Below are positions 32,237 through 41,877 of a stretch of DNA of 64,000 bases, in pieces. The DNA comes from Companilactobacillus sp. (GTDB taxonomy: Bacteria; Bacillota; Bacilli; Lactobacillales; Lactobacillaceae): contig NZ_JAKVLR010000001.1 of NCBI RefSeq assembly GCF_022484265.1, positions 682,001 through 746,000 on the forward strand. Reading direction: 5' to 3'. The position numbers and the translations under genes are program-made. Each line of letters opens with the position of its first letter. Within the stretch, counting starts at the first letter, position 1. Under the pieces are notes generated by a model, which searched no databases, was not told the DNA's origin, and saw only the letters and a list, made by a program, of their open reading frames with translations.

Positions 32237-32285
32237 AAAAATACCGTCTAAATGCTTTCAAAATAGCATTTAGACGGTATTTTAT
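32237..32285. terminator. Terminator between GH65 and HAD genes
   Basis: 15-16 bp perfect stem ATACCGTCTAAATGCT / AGCATTTAGACGGTAT with A and T runs on both sides; works for both convergent genes. Confidence 0.9.
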
Positions 32286-32297
32286 TTGTTTTATTAT

Positions 32298-33086
32298 TTA
32301 AATTAATTTAAGTTCTCGTAATTCGTAATAAATTCCACTATGATTATTGTCCTCTTTCGTGATATACTTGGCGTTTCGTTTGGCAACTGATAATCCATTC
32401 ACCATTGCGATTGGATTATCAACTTCTTTAAACATTGGTATATCATTGTTTCCATCGCCAAAAGCATAAGTGGGAATACCTTGTAGATTGGCGTGACGGA
32501 TCAGACTAGTGATTCCTTCTGCCTTTGAGACACCTTTCATGACCACATCTAATCCACGTGGATTATTACGATAAAAGGTCAAGTCGCTGCCGAAGATTTC
32601 TTCATATTTTGCTTGATGATCATCAACGCCGACTGGAGTATAAATGAAAGAAAAGTTGATGGTGTTATTTTTGTAGAAATCAGGATCTACGAATTTTTTC
32701 AATCGTAAGGCCTTGTAGTTATCGTCAACCATCTGATTGTCACCAGTGACTGCACAACCAACGTTATTGTAAAAAGCTACTTCTTCATTGAAGTGGCTGG
32801 CAAAAGTCACTAGTTCAGAATTGATCTTCTGAGGAATTTCTTGAACGTCGATCGGTTTTCCTTCATAAACTACATAGCTTCCGTTAGCGGTAATAAAGGA
32901 GTCAAACTTCCCTTTTTTGATCAAGTCGGCAATTTCAAACTGATTTCTTCCGGTCGCAATTACTGGGAGAATATCATTTTCTCTTAATAAATCTAGCGAC
33001 AATAAATTTCGATCAGAAACGTTCTTGTCATCGTCGAACAACGTTCCGTCTAGATCAAAAAATACGACTCCTTGGTACTTTTTCAT
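32298..33086 (-). CDS. Cof-type HAD hydrolase
   Basis: This 262-residue HAD-superfamily phosphatase with a type IIB cap carries motif I FFDLDGTLFDDD, motif II VIATGRNQ, motif III Lys in MKGVSKAEGI and motif IV YAFGDGNNDIPMF in order. Such enzymes dephosphorylate sugar phosphates, nucleotides or flavin precursors; the substrate is not visible. I place the start at ATG 33086, since GGGATGA precedes it and the extra 12 residues of the longer frame do not belong to the fold. Convergent with GH65 and divergent from MATE. Confidence 0.88.
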   Translation of the reverse strand: MKKYQGVVFFDLDGTLFDDDKNVSDRNLLSLDLLRENDILPVIATGRNQFEIADLIKKGKFDSFITANGSYVVYEGKPIDVQEIPQKINSELVTFASHFNEEVAFYNNVGCAVTGDNQMVDDNYKALRLKKFVDPDFYKNNTINFSFIYTPVGVDDHQAKYEEIFGSDLTFYRNNPRGLDVVMKGVSKAEGITSLIRHANLQGIPTYAFGDGNNDIPMFKEVDNPIAMVNGLSVAKRNAKYITKEDNNHSGIYYELRELKLI

Positions 33087-33343
33087 AAAGTCATCCCTTT
33101 CTGTCTGGCCCATGCCAAACATTCAGAAAGTATTGCATTTGTTTACTCATCTTCAAATTTATGTTTTAGCATTGAACTGAGTAGATAATTCTTCTGAAGT
33201 CCACTTAAACAATAACAGATATTTTTCAGAAAATCTTGATAATGATACTAATGTTTTTACCAAATTAATAAATTAGTTTCAATAGTACATATTTTTTAAC
33301 TAGTGTTATCATAGTCTAAATTAATTCGAAAGGGGGTTGAACA

Positions 33344-34717
33344 ATGATCGATCTCACTGATGGAAGACCTATGAAAGTAATATTCTTGTACACTATTCCG
33401 CTTTTATTAGGTAACTTCTTCCAACAGTTTTATAGTTTTATTGATACGCTGATCGTTGGTAAAACTATCAGTGTTGACGCTTTGGCTGCGGTCGGAGCTA
33501 CGGGCGGATTAACTGCCTTAGTAATTGGATTTGCACAAGGAATCACTAGTGGTCTAGCGATTTTGACCGCGCGGCGGTATGGTGCTGGCGATCTGAACGG
33601 CGTGAGAAAAAGTTTTGCGTCCGGAATTATCATTTCTCTAGGCATCACTGTTATCTTCACGATCATTTCCGTGATCATTGCCTACCCACTTTTAGTGATC
33701 ATGCAAACGCCAAAAGAATTGATCCATGATTCATTTATCTTCTTGGAAATGATCTTTGCTGGTATCTTCTCATTTGTCGGATTCGACTTCTTGGGAAATA
33801 CCATGCGTGCGTTGGGTAATACCCGTGTGCCATTATTCTTTTTGATTGTAAGTACAGTTTTAAACATTATCTTGGAATTAGTATTTATCCTGGTCTTACA
33901 CATGGGAGTAGCCGGTGCTGGTTTAGCCACAGTAACTGCACAGACGATTACATTTATCAGTTTGTACATTTATATTCGCCTAAAAATTCCATATTTGATC
34001 CTGAGTCGATCGGATTTTCGGATCGATAAACAAGAGATCAAGCAATTATTAGGAACTAGTATGCCAATGGGATTTCAATCATCGATCATTGCCATTGGTG
34101 CAATAATTTTGCAATTCATGCTCAACACTTTGGGTGCAGATGCAGTTGCTGCCTACACCGTTGCGGGAAGAATTGAACAAATTGCGACCTTGCCAGCCAT
34201 GAGTTTTGGTATTTCATTGGTCAACTACACCGCCCAAAACTTCGGTGCAAAAAAATACGACCGGATCTTAAAAGGTGTTAAGGAAGGTATCATTCTTTCA
34301 GTTGGTTCCAGTGCTACGATTGGTATCTTGCTAGTCTTCTTTGGTAAAAATATTTCTAGATTATTCATGAATGGCTATCAGCCAAAGATCCTTGACCTGA
34401 TTCAAACATACTACTATTTCAATGGAACAATGTACTTTGTACTCTCAATTTTATTCATCGTCAGATACACGCTTCAAGGATTGGGCAATCAAAAGGCCCC
34501 AACCATTGCTGGTATTGCAGAATTGATCATGAGAGTCTTTGCTAGTGTCGTACTCATTAAATCCTTCGGTTTCTTAGGTGCAGCAATGGCTAACCCATTA
34601 GCTTGGATCGGTTCGACTTTAGTCTTAATCGGAACTTGGAATTTAACGATGCGGGAATTACGCAAGAAGAGAAATCTTTTGCACGACCGTGTTGAAGAAA
34701 TCCAGCAAGAACAGTAA
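33344..34717 (+). CDS. MATE-family efflux transporter
   Basis: This 457-residue membrane protein has twelve helices in two six-helix halves. The opening PMKVIFLYTIPLLLGNFFQQ ... DTLIVGKTISVDALAAVGAT is the standard MATE (DinF/NorM-like) N-terminus, and the second half repeats it (GTSMPMGFQSSIIAIGAIIL). These pumps expel cationic compounds against Na+ or H+. The specific substrate is unknown. AAAGGGGG ribosome site and a terminator after the stop; single-gene unit. Confidence 0.9.
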   Translation: MIDLTDGRPMKVIFLYTIPLLLGNFFQQFYSFIDTLIVGKTISVDALAAVGATGGLTALVIGFAQGITSGLAILTARRYGAGDLNGVRKSFASGIIISLGITVIFTIISVIIAYPLLVIMQTPKELIHDSFIFLEMIFAGIFSFVGFDFLGNTMRALGNTRVPLFFLIVSTVLNIILELVFILVLHMGVAGAGLATVTAQTITFISLYIYIRLKIPYLILSRSDFRIDKQEIKQLLGTSMPMGFQSSIIAIGAIILQFMLNTLGADAVAAYTVAGRIEQIATLPAMSFGISLVNYTAQNFGAKKYDRILKGVKEGIILSVGSSATIGILLVFFGKNISRLFMNGYQPKILDLIQTYYYFNGTMYFVLSILFIVRYTLQGLGNQKAPTIAGIAELIMRVFASVVLIKSFGFLGAAMANPLAWIGSTLVLIGTWNLTMRELRKKRNLLHDRVEEIQQEQ

Positions 34718-34768
34718 AAACACTATATCGACTTTGAGCCTCGCTCATTGGTCAATATGGTGTTTTTG
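34716..34768. terminator. Terminator between MATE and esterase genes
   Basis: Arms AAAAACACTATATCGAC (34716-34732) / GTCAATATGGTGTTTTT (34751-34767) with two mismatches and an 18-base loop; A and T runs on both sides. Confidence 0.75.
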
Positions 34769-34769
34769 T

Positions 34770-35807
34770 TTACAATCTTTTATTAGCTTCAATAATTGAA
34801 TCTTCAGCAACGGCACATTTTCCGATGTAGTTGAAAAATGCATGACCCATACCGCCGTATCTAATGAAGGTCACATCTCCTCCGGCTGTACCAACTTGTT
34901 CAGCCAACGCTTCGTCTTGAAGTCTGAATGGATCAAACTCGCCGACAATAACGGTGAGATTTTTGAAATTAGTTGGATCTGCATGCAGTGGCGAAATAAT
35001 TGGCGACGTTAGATCAAAGCTTTTTCCATCGGTGTAAAACTGCGTCATCAACCGATCCAATTGTTTGAACGTCCGATAATTACTGTGAAGATACTTTCTT
35101 TCATTTGGAGCTATCGAGATCTTTTTATCATCCCACAATGGTCCATTATGATTGGAACCATGAATGATCGTTGGGTAAAACAGCACGTGATCATCAATTT
35201 GACAAATCCCCAGCTGATTAGCTAATTGACTGACACCTAAAGCAATCGAGGCGCCAGCAGAATCACCAGAAATTTGTACTTCAGAATGGTCTTTAGCAAT
35301 CAGTGAAACCACCGACAAGCAATCAAATATCGCTGAAGGATAAGGATGTTCTGGCGCCAATCCATAATCAATACTATAAATCGTACCAGCATACATCGTG
35401 GCAAGATATTTCAACGGGATCAATGTATCTGACACCGCACCACCAAAATAAGCTCCACCATGTACATAGATTAAAGCTTTATTTTCACGAGGCAAGCGAT
35501 GGTTAGAAATCTTTAAATAAGGAACCTCTCGTCCCATTTCATAAGACATCAAACTATCTACTACTACCCCATCGTAATTGGCTTTAGGGATAATTTCTGG
35601 AGCTCCTCCTTGCCGTAATTCGGTCAAATTGCGAGATAATGGTTGATTCAATGGCTTGTTGGCCATATGTTTCATCACTTCCGGATCGTAGGTATGGGCA
35701 TCCAGTCTATCCTTAATGATCGTTTTGACACCTTTAATATGAGGAATGTCTACCGGCCCAATTTGTTCAAGTCGATGAAGTTCAATTGCATAATCGTTGG
35801 CAAGCAT
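34770..35807 (-). CDS. Alpha/beta hydrolase of the HSL (hormone-sensitive lipase) family
   Basis: This 345-residue cytosolic esterase has the oxyanion motif YVHGGAYFGG (about 115-124), nucleophile Ser in SGDSAGASIALG, Asp in VGEFDPFR and His in GGMGHAFFNY, a complete catalytic triad. An N-terminal cap of about 100 residues precedes the core. It probably acts on short-chain esters; the natural substrate is unknown. Start ATG with AAAGGAGA. It stands alone, convergent with the MATE gene. Confidence 0.9.
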   Translation of the reverse strand: MLANDYAIELHRLEQIGPVDIPHIKGVKTIIKDRLDAHTYDPEVMKHMANKPLNQPLSRNLTELRQGGAPEIIPKANYDGVVVDSLMSYEMGREVPYLKISNHRLPRENKALIYVHGGAYFGGAVSDTLIPLKYLATMYAGTIYSIDYGLAPEHPYPSAIFDCLSVVSLIAKDHSEVQISGDSAGASIALGVSQLANQLGICQIDDHVLFYPTIIHGSNHNGPLWDDKKISIAPNERKYLHSNYRTFKQLDRLMTQFYTDGKSFDLTSPIISPLHADPTNFKNLTVIVGEFDPFRLQDEALAEQVGTAGGDVTFIRYGGMGHAFFNYIGKCAVAEDSIIEANKRL

Positions 35808-35926
35808 GATCAGGTCTCCTTTTCATAGATCGTTCTCATTGCGTTTTGCATTTTCTGACTGATTTTATTATAAGATATTGAATTTAATATGCTTGTTAAC
35901 AATTTAAAAATTATTTTATAAAATAT

Positions 35927-35968
35927 GAAAAAAGCACTCCCTGCAATATTTTCACAGAGAGTGCTTTG
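35927..35968 (-). terminator. Terminator of the MFS gene
   Basis: Stem AAAGCACTC (35931-35939) / GAGTGCTTT (35959-35967), extended by CTG/CAG, T run on the minus strand. Confidence 0.88.
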
Positions 35969-35972
35969 ACAA

Positions 35973-37421
35973 TTAAATTTCAAGATTTTTATTTCTGATG
36001 GACTTATCGATTTTTCGAATAATGATCACTAAGATAATTGCTAATATCAAAATGATCAGTGCGGTTATATAAGAAAAACTCATCCCACTCAAAAACCAGT
36101 CTGGATTGTTCTTCGGATAGTAATTGACCGTCCGATGAGCCTTTAAACTCATTCCATAATACAAACTAGTTGTTGCCAGACTGACTCCTAATCCCATACC
36201 GATATTTCTAAATAAGGCAGTTAAACTACCTGCCACGCCTTGATATTCCTGTGGCGCATAACCCATGATCATCGGATTATTTTGGAATCCTCCGTTACCG
36301 ACTCCTAGCAGCGAGATCATCAATGTAAATATGATCAAGTTCACATTTGCCGATATTTTGATCAAAAATACCAACGGGATCAAATACACTAACAAATTCC
36401 ATAATGAAACGATAGTCGCATTATACTTATCGGTAAAATATCCGGCTATTGGTGCAGCGATAACGTTGGCTAATGGGATTGCCATCATGATCAATCCCGT
36501 CAGTGAAGTGCTCAAGTTACGGAAATTAGTTAAATAAAACGGCATGATAACATTGGCATAATATCCAACTGAAAAGACTAACAAGGCACTGACTAAACTC
36601 AGCGTCAGTCGAGGAATCTTGAAAATCGTAAGATCAATCAACGGATCTGAAACTCTTTTTTCAGTATAAATAAAGATGACCCACAAGATGACGCTGACAA
36701 CAAAGATTGTGATGACCTTAGGATTGCTGAATCCAATATCTTGTCCCCAGAAAATACTGATGAAAAATGTGGCGATGGCAATCGCATATACCGTCACTCC
36801 GATCCAATCATACTTGATTGGCTCATGACTACGTTTAATGTCTCTTGGAAACATAAACCGACCGTAAATGTAGACGATAATACCGATGGGAATGTTGATG
36901 ATAAAGATCCAATGCCAAGAAAGGACACTCAATATCAATCCACCTAATCCAGGTCCAGAAATATTCCCTAGTTGGGCGATGATACTATTGATCCCGTAGG
37001 CTCGTCCACGCAAGTGCATCGGAAAGATCATTGCGATTATCCCAATGTTTGTCGCCATACTCATACTGGCGCCAATTGCTTGGACGATTCGACCAAACAG
37101 CAAAATTGGCAACGTCGGACTCAAGGCACAGATCAGTGAACCAATCGTGAAAAAAATCGTCCCAGTCTGAAAAATTTTGATGTAGCCAATTTGATCAGCC
37201 ATCCTGCCCCAAAACAATAACAGCATACAGATCAAGATCAGATAAACGGAGGTGACCCACTCCGCTCGATTCATTGGTATATTTAGATCCTTAGTTAAAT
37301 TAGGAATCGCAATACTGACAATACTGGCATCTAGCAACTGCATAAATGACATAAAACTGGTGGCAAACAAAGTTAGCCAAATGTGTTTTTCCCTCAAAAT
37401 AAAAATACAAATCCTTCCCAA
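35973..37421 (-). CDS. MFS multidrug exporter, DHA2 (EmrB/QacA) type
   Basis: This membrane protein of up to 482 residues has about 14 helices. The typical motifs are LLDASIVSIAIPNLTKDL in helix 1, WVTSVYLILICMLLLFWGRM with ADQIGYIKIF after it, and helix 5 motif C-like GNISGPGLGGLILSVL. Proton-driven drug efflux is likely. The N-terminus is uncertain: the TTG at 37421 has no ribosome site. GGAAGG lies 6 bases before an ATT codon and 15 bases before a TTG at 37397, so the real protein probably begins at MRE/IFILREKHIW, 5 or 8 codons later. Confidence 0.85.
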   Translation of the reverse strand: MGRICIFILREKHIWLTLFATSFMSFMQLLDASIVSIAIPNLTKDLNIPMNRAEWVTSVYLILICMLLLFWGRMADQIGYIKIFQTGTIFFTIGSLICALSPTLPILLFGRIVQAIGASMSMATNIGIIAMIFPMHLRGRAYGINSIIAQLGNISGPGLGGLILSVLSWHWIFIINIPIGIIVYIYGRFMFPRDIKRSHEPIKYDWIGVTVYAIAIATFFISIFWGQDIGFSNPKVITIFVVSVILWVIFIYTEKRVSDPLIDLTIFKIPRLTLSLVSALLVFSVGYYANVIMPFYLTNFRNLSTSLTGLIMMAIPLANVIAAPIAGYFTDKYNATIVSLWNLLVYLIPLVFLIKISANVNLIIFTLMISLLGVGNGGFQNNPMIMGYAPQEYQGVAGSLTALFRNIGMGLGVSLATTSLYYGMSLKAHRTVNYYPKNNPDWFLSGMSFSYITALIILILAIILVIIIRKIDKSIRNKNLEI

Positions 37422-37465
37422 ATTAATTCATATAGTTATTTTATTACTTTTTCAATTCAAAAAGA

Positions 37466-37516
37466 GAAAAAGACGTTCTAAATTACTGAAATTACGTAAT
37501 CTAGAACGCCTTTTTT
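37466..37516 (-). terminator. Terminator of the osmolyte ABC operon
   Basis: Arms GACGTTCTAAATTAC (37472-37486) / GTAATCTAGAACGCC (37495-37509 region) with few mismatches and a T run on the minus strand. Confidence 0.8.
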
Positions 37517-37529
37517 AATAAGTTCATTT

Positions 37530-39050
37530 TTATTTGTCGAGCAAATTATGCTTAACCAAATAATCATGAGCAACTGTCTTAGCTTTTTTATGCTGGAAAG
37601 TTACTTGATAATTCATCTTCTGCATGTCTTCAGTTGTAATCTTGCCACTCAATTTATCTAGTGACTTCTTCAAGCCAGGATGTTCATCTATAGCTTTGCT
37701 TCTGACCAATGGTGCACCTTGGTAAGGTGGAAAGAAGTGCTTGTCATCTTGTAAGACAACTAGATGATACTTTTGAATTTGTGGATCAGTCGTGTATCCA
37801 TCAACGGTATTCACCTTACCTGAGGCGATTGCCTTGTAACGGATACTTGGCTGCATTGTGTTGGTGGACCCAAATTTCAAATTATAAGTCTTCTTGATAC
37901 CGGGATATCCATCCTTTTGGTTATAAAAATCAATATCGAACCCGGCTTTGACTTGGTCTTCAACATTCTGAAGGTCAGAAATAGTCTTTAAATTATACTT
38001 ATCAGCAAATGACTTCGAAACCACTAATGCATAGCCGTTTTGATATTCCATTGGCGACAAATAATCCAGATTATCTTGTTTTTTCAACATTTGTTTTCCT
38101 TGTCGATAAATCTTTGTCGGATTCTTGCCATAATTATTAGCTTTGACCAGAGTCTCCATCACTGTTCCAGTAAACTCTGGATATACATCAATTTGACCGG
38201 CCTTTAGAGCTTTGTATAAAAAGTTGGTTGTCCCAAAGTTAGGTTTCAATTCGACTTTTTGCTTAGGATTATCCTGTTGGATCAAGTCCTTATACATGTT
38301 GATCAAAATTTCAGGTTCACTGCCCATTTTTCCGGCAATCGTAATTGTCGAAGGCGTCTTATTGACAGTTGAATAAATTCCCCAACCACCAAACAAAACG
38401 ATCAATGTCAAAAATACAGCCATGATTTTCTTGAACGATAGTTTACCAATAAAACGGATCAAAGCTGAAAATACTAATGCCAAAGCGGCTGATAAAACAG
38501 CGCCAATAATTAACAGTGCATTGTTGTTAGTCTCGATACCTAACAAAATATAAGTACCTAGACCACCAGCACCAATCAGAGCTGCTAAAGTAGCAGTACC
38601 AATGATCATGACCATAGCGATTCTTAATCCGGACACGATCAGTGGCATTGCCAACGGGAGCTCGATTCGAGTTAGTTTATGAAATTTCGACAGTCCAAAG
38701 GCACTGGCTGCTTCTTCTAGACTTGGATCAATTGAGGTAAATCCAGTATAGGTGTTTTGAAAAATCGGCATCACTGCGTAAACGACTAAAGCAATGACCG
38801 CCGGAACCGTTCCGATACCAACTAATGGGATCAAAATTCCCAACAATGCCAAACTAGGGATTGTTTGCATAATACTGGTTATTTGTAAAACAACTTCAGC
38901 TACTTTAGTGTATCTTCTGAGTAATATTGCTGACGGAATTGCGATCACCGCTGCAATCAGCAATGAAATCAGAGAAATATTTAAATGCTGAACTAGTGAA
39001 TTGAGAATATCTTGGTGTTGCGTTTGAAGAATATTAACTAAATTATTCAC
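37530..39050 (-). CDS. Osmolyte ABC transporter permease fused to substrate-binding protein (OpuC/OpuF type)
   Basis: This 506-residue fusion starts with a membrane permease domain (about 1-205): six helices and the inner-membrane loop EEAASAFGLSKFHKLTRIEL for ATPase contact. Another helix (about 213-230) precedes an external OpuAC-type ligand-binding domain (about 240-506) with TITIAGKMGSEPEILINMYK and FTGTVMETLVKANNYGKNPT. Such fused systems import glycine betaine, carnitine or choline as osmoprotectants. It overlaps the ATPase gene by 8 bases. No separate binding protein is needed. Substrate is inferred from family. Confidence 0.9.
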   Translation of the reverse strand: MNNLVNILQTQHQDILNSLVQHLNISLISLLIAAVIAIPSAILLRRYTKVAEVVLQITSIMQTIPSLALLGILIPLVGIGTVPAVIALVVYAVMPIFQNTYTGFTSIDPSLEEAASAFGLSKFHKLTRIELPLAMPLIVSGLRIAMVMIIGTATLAALIGAGGLGTYILLGIETNNNALLIIGAVLSAALALVFSALIRFIGKLSFKKIMAVFLTLIVLFGGWGIYSTVNKTPSTITIAGKMGSEPEILINMYKDLIQQDNPKQKVELKPNFGTTNFLYKALKAGQIDVYPEFTGTVMETLVKANNYGKNPTKIYRQGKQMLKKQDNLDYLSPMEYQNGYALVVSKSFADKYNLKTISDLQNVEDQVKAGFDIDFYNQKDGYPGIKKTYNLKFGSTNTMQPSIRYKAIASGKVNTVDGYTTDPQIQKYHLVVLQDDKHFFPPYQGAPLVRSKAIDEHPGLKKSLDKLSGKITTEDMQKMNYQVTFQHKKAKTVAHDYLVKHNLLDK

Positions 39051-39996
39051 GAGCGGCCTCCTTATTCTCGATGAAATCTAAAACGTCATCTAAGACCAGC
39101 TCATAGGTATCATCGTGGAATTCGACAATGCCCCTTTTTCCAGTCCTTAGAATCGAGAGTAATTTCGGTATCTCACAGTCAAAACTGATTTTTTCAGCAT
39201 TATTATCTGTCGACACCTTGTGACCGTATCCTTGAATAATTATCTTACCTGCTGTTGCAACTTCAGTTTCTTGCTCACCCTTGAAAAATGATTCGACAAA
39301 ATCATTCGCAGGTTTATTCATGATTTCTTCTTGCGTACCCACTTGTTGGATGACGCCATCTTTTAGGATGGCGATTCTTGAACCTAGTCGCAGTGCTTCA
39401 CGCATATCGTGAGTCACAAATACGATTGTTAGATTGTAATCTGCATTAGCATGCAAATCCAAAACGATATCCTGCAATTGCTTTCTGGATAGTGGATCCA
39501 ATGCACTAAATGCTTCATCCATCAAAATAATGTTGGGATTGGTCGCGATTGCTCTGATGATACCGACACGTTGCTGTTCACCACCGGATAACTCATCTGG
39601 CATCCGGGTCGCATATAAGTCAGGATCCAGTCCAACTTTTTCCAGTAATTCACGGGCTCTGGCTCGACGTTGTTCACGAGGAACTTTCAACTCTTCCAAC
39701 TGAATCGCAATATTTTCTTGAATATTTAAGTTTGGGAACAATGCAATGTTCTGCAGAACATAGCCCATTCCTAGACGTAATTGTTGCAAGTCATAATCAT
39801 TGATGTCTTTGCCATCGATCTTAATGGTCCCTGATGTGGGCTTGATCAATTGGTTGATCATCTTGACCGACGTGGTCTTCCCGCTTCCACTTGGACCGAC
39901 TAAGACAAAAAGTTCACCTGCATTAATGGTTAAATTTAAGTCTTTGATGACAGTTAAATCACCATACGACTTAGTAATATCCTCAAATTCAATCAT
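39043..39996 (-). CDS. Osmolyte ABC transporter ATP-binding protein (OpuCA type)
   Basis: This 317-residue ATPase starts MIEFEDITKSYGDLTVIKDL. Walker A is GPSGSGKTT, the signature LSGGEQQRVGIIRAIA, Walker B IILMDEAFSALDPLSR and the His switch VFVTHDMREAL. A C-terminal extension of about 80 residues follows the ATPase core and might sense state, but it is too short for paired CBS domains. The ATG at 39994-39996 follows GAGGGG; the 45 extra residues of the longer frame lack a site. First gene of the two-gene operon with the permease-binding protein fusion. Confidence 0.9.
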   Translation of the reverse strand: MIEFEDITKSYGDLTVIKDLNLTINAGELFVLVGPSGSGKTTSVKMINQLIKPTSGTIKIDGKDINDYDLQQLRLGMGYVLQNIALFPNLNIQENIAIQLEELKVPREQRRARARELLEKVGLDPDLYATRMPDELSGGEQQRVGIIRAIATNPNIILMDEAFSALDPLSRKQLQDIVLDLHANADYNLTIVFVTHDMREALRLGSRIAILKDGVIQQVGTQEEIMNKPANDFVESFFKGEQETEVATAGKIIIQGYGHKVSTDNNAEKISFDCEIPKLLSILRTGKRGIVEFHDDTYELVLDDVLDFIENKEAARE

Positions 39997-40101
39997 GATA
40001 TTTCCCCTCAGAAAAATACTAATAATATTCCTCATCTGTATTAATATCCTAATACTAACATAGCAGAAAATTATTCCTCTCCGTGATGCTCGGATTTTGA
40101 T

Positions 40102-40135
40102 AAAAAAAGACATGAGGGATAATCCCGTCATGTCA
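40102..40135 (-). terminator. Terminator of the cobalamin operon
   Basis: Minus-strand stem GACATGACGGGAT / ATCCCTCATGTC with one mismatch and seven T, eight bases after the PduO stop. It ends the transcript of about 24 kb or more entering from the right. Confidence 0.88.
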
Positions 40136-40143
40136 TGGTATTT

Positions 40144-40713
40144 TTATCTAAATACTGGTTTGCTATTACGATATTGAATATCCTCAACGCCGTCTAGAAC
40201 GTTGGCATATCTTGCGGCAGCGAAGAAATAGTCTGAAAGACGATTGATAAATTTCAAGACATAATCATTGATTGGTTCGTCTTGAATCAATGAGACAATT
40301 TGGCGCTCCGCTCTTCTAGTCACTGTTCTCGCATAGTGCAATGAAGAAGCCGTCTTTGAGCCACCAGGCAAAATAAACTTTTGGGTCTTAGGAACTTTTT
40401 CAGTGTATTCGTCGATCTTCTTTTCTAACCAATCAACGTACTTGTGGTCCTCAGTAAAAATGAATTCGTGCTTAGTATCATTTTGAGAAATAGCTAAATC
40501 CGTTCCACAGTCAAATAACAATTGTTGGATTTCTGTTAATTCGTCGTTAAAAACTTTAGTCTTATCGGATAAGTTTGCGATAACCACGCCAACTAATGAG
40601 TTGAGTTCATCAACTGAACCATAAGCTGTAACTCTTTTGTCAGACTTATACATCACATCATTACCGATAATTCTGGTCTTACCTTTGTCACCAGTTCTAG
40701 TATATATTTTCAT
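40144..40713 (-). CDS. Cob(I)alamin adenosyltransferase, PduO type
   Basis: This enzyme attaches the adenosyl group of ATP to Co(I) of corrinoids. It has 189 residues from the ATG at 40713, which follows GAGAGGG. The N-terminal ATP loop is YTRTGDKGKTRIIG; VTAYGSVDELNS and the C-terminal HYARTVTRRAERQIVSLIQD with the active-site Arg and Glu complete the family. It is the last gene of the operon, 10 bases after the flavodoxin gene that can provide reducing power. PduO-type enzymes are trimers. Confidence 0.92.
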   Translation of the reverse strand: MKIYTRTGDKGKTRIIGNDVMYKSDKRVTAYGSVDELNSLVGVVIANLSDKTKVFNDELTEIQQLLFDCGTDLAISQNDTKHEFIFTEDHKYVDWLEKKIDEYTEKVPKTQKFILPGGSKTASSLHYARTVTRRAERQIVSLIQDEPINDYVLKFINRLSDYFFAAARYANVLDGVEDIQYRNSKPVFR

Positions 40714-40723
40714 AATTTCCCTC

Positions 40724-41173
40724 TCAAATTTGAATTTTTGTGGAAATATCCTTTGCAACTTTTGCAATGTTCATAATATCATACTCGTCTGGTTCTAACT
40801 CAATTTTTAAACAATCCGTTCCAATCTGGGCTCCGGTTTTTTCAAACTGCTTGGCAAACTTATCAACGGCAACATTGTAATATTCGCCATAATAAGTATC
40901 ACCAGAACCTAAGACTGTGTAGTACTTACCGGTCAGATCAACATCGGCTAGGTCTTCATAAAAATCCATACCTTCTTCTGGAAGTGCTCCCTCGTCATAG
41001 GTGTAGACGCAAACAAAGCAGAGATCATAATCCTCAAAGTCATTCGGATCTGTCTGGCTCATTTCGGTTTCAACGACTTCTATACCTAATTTATCCAATT
41101 GATCAGCTAAAATATCCGCTAACATTTGATTGTTGCCAGTAATAGTTGCGTAAACGATCAAAGCTTTCGCCAT
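40724..41173 (-). CDS. Flavodoxin
   Basis: This 149-residue FMN electron carrier has the phosphate-binding loop YATITGNNQMLADIL at the N-terminus, YTYDEGALPEEGMDF (about 57-71) and LGSGDTYYGEYYNVAVDKF (about 88-106) around the flavin. It is acidic, as usual. Placed between hemD and the adenosyltransferase in the cobalamin operon, it probably reduces cob(II)alamin to cob(I)alamin for adenosylation. This is inferred from position and from flavodoxin use in that reaction in other bacteria. Confidence 0.87.
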   Translation of the reverse strand: MAKALIVYATITGNNQMLADILADQLDKLGIEVVETEMSQTDPNDFEDYDLCFVCVYTYDEGALPEEGMDFYEDLADVDLTGKYYTVLGSGDTYYGEYYNVAVDKFAKQFEKTGAQIGTDCLKIELEPDEYDIMNIAKVAKDISTKIQI

Positions 41174-41177
41174 GGTA

Positions 41178-41873
41178 TCAATTCTCCCTCGTCATTTTTA
41201 AAACAGTCTGTTTCAAGACATTTCTAGGATGTGCTGGTGACCAAGCGTCAAATCCTAATTCGTTCATCGTCCGTTGCGTCGACATCCCCAACGTATAATA
41301 TTTTGCGGACATAAATTGACTGGGCAACAATTCTTCAATAGCTTCAAAACGATAAAATGCCGATGGACTAGTAATCAACACCTTAGTAAAATCAGCATCG
41401 CCAATTTTTTTAATTGCACGGTCTTGGTCCTCTTTAGTCCAGACATTTTGATACGCATCAATATTAGTTACCTTAGCTCTCAGTGGTAAGTCAGGCGCTA
41501 AATTACCTTTTAAAAAGACGATATTACCTTGGTTAGCAAATTCTTCGTCTAATTTTTTCACCAAAGACTCGCGATTCTCGACCTCTGAAACGATCACATT
41601 TGTAAATTTGAAACTTCTTAATAATGCGGCAGCTTTGTGACTGATCACCGCAACTTGTTTATCAGTCGATACATCAGATTTAACTAAGGCTTGAATTGCC
41701 AGCATACTAGTTACGACTAAACAATCGCTATTAGCGATGACTTCATACTGTCGCTTGGTCCATTGATTATACTCAATTCGCTTCAATGGCAAAAAAAGCG
41801 GACTCCATTTTTGAAGGCCCGCTAACATTTCGTCGTTAAATTTGTCTTGTGGATAAGTAATTAGAATAGCCAT
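41178..41873 (-). CDS. hemD: Uroporphyrinogen-III synthase (stand-alone)
   Basis: This enzyme closes hydroxymethylbilane to uroporphyrinogen III with inversion of ring D. It has 231 residues from ATG 41873, which follows GGGATGATC just after the cobC stop; the longer frame from 41888 overlaps cobC. The fold's loose signatures are seen: LVVTSMLAIQALVK, KAAALLRSFKFTNVIVSEVE, VLITSPSAFYRFEAI and the end YYTLGMSTQRTMNELGFDAW. The operon also has a HemD-like half in the CobA fusion at 55.3 kb, so this is a second copy of the function. Confidence 0.85.
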   Translation of the reverse strand: MAILITYPQDKFNDEMLAGLQKWSPLFLPLKRIEYNQWTKRQYEVIANSDCLVVTSMLAIQALVKSDVSTDKQVAVISHKAAALLRSFKFTNVIVSEVENRESLVKKLDEEFANQGNIVFLKGNLAPDLPLRAKVTNIDAYQNVWTKEDQDRAIKKIGDADFTKVLITSPSAFYRFEAIEELLPSQFMSAKYYTLGMSTQRTMNELGFDAWSPAHPRNVLKQTVLKMTREN

Positions 41874-41877
41874 TTGA

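Noticed and set aside
39997..40131. N-terminal extension of the osmolyte ATPase
   Set aside because: Forty-five residues without a ribosome site, poor in family similarity; the ATG at 39996 has GAGGGG and begins the ATPase fold.
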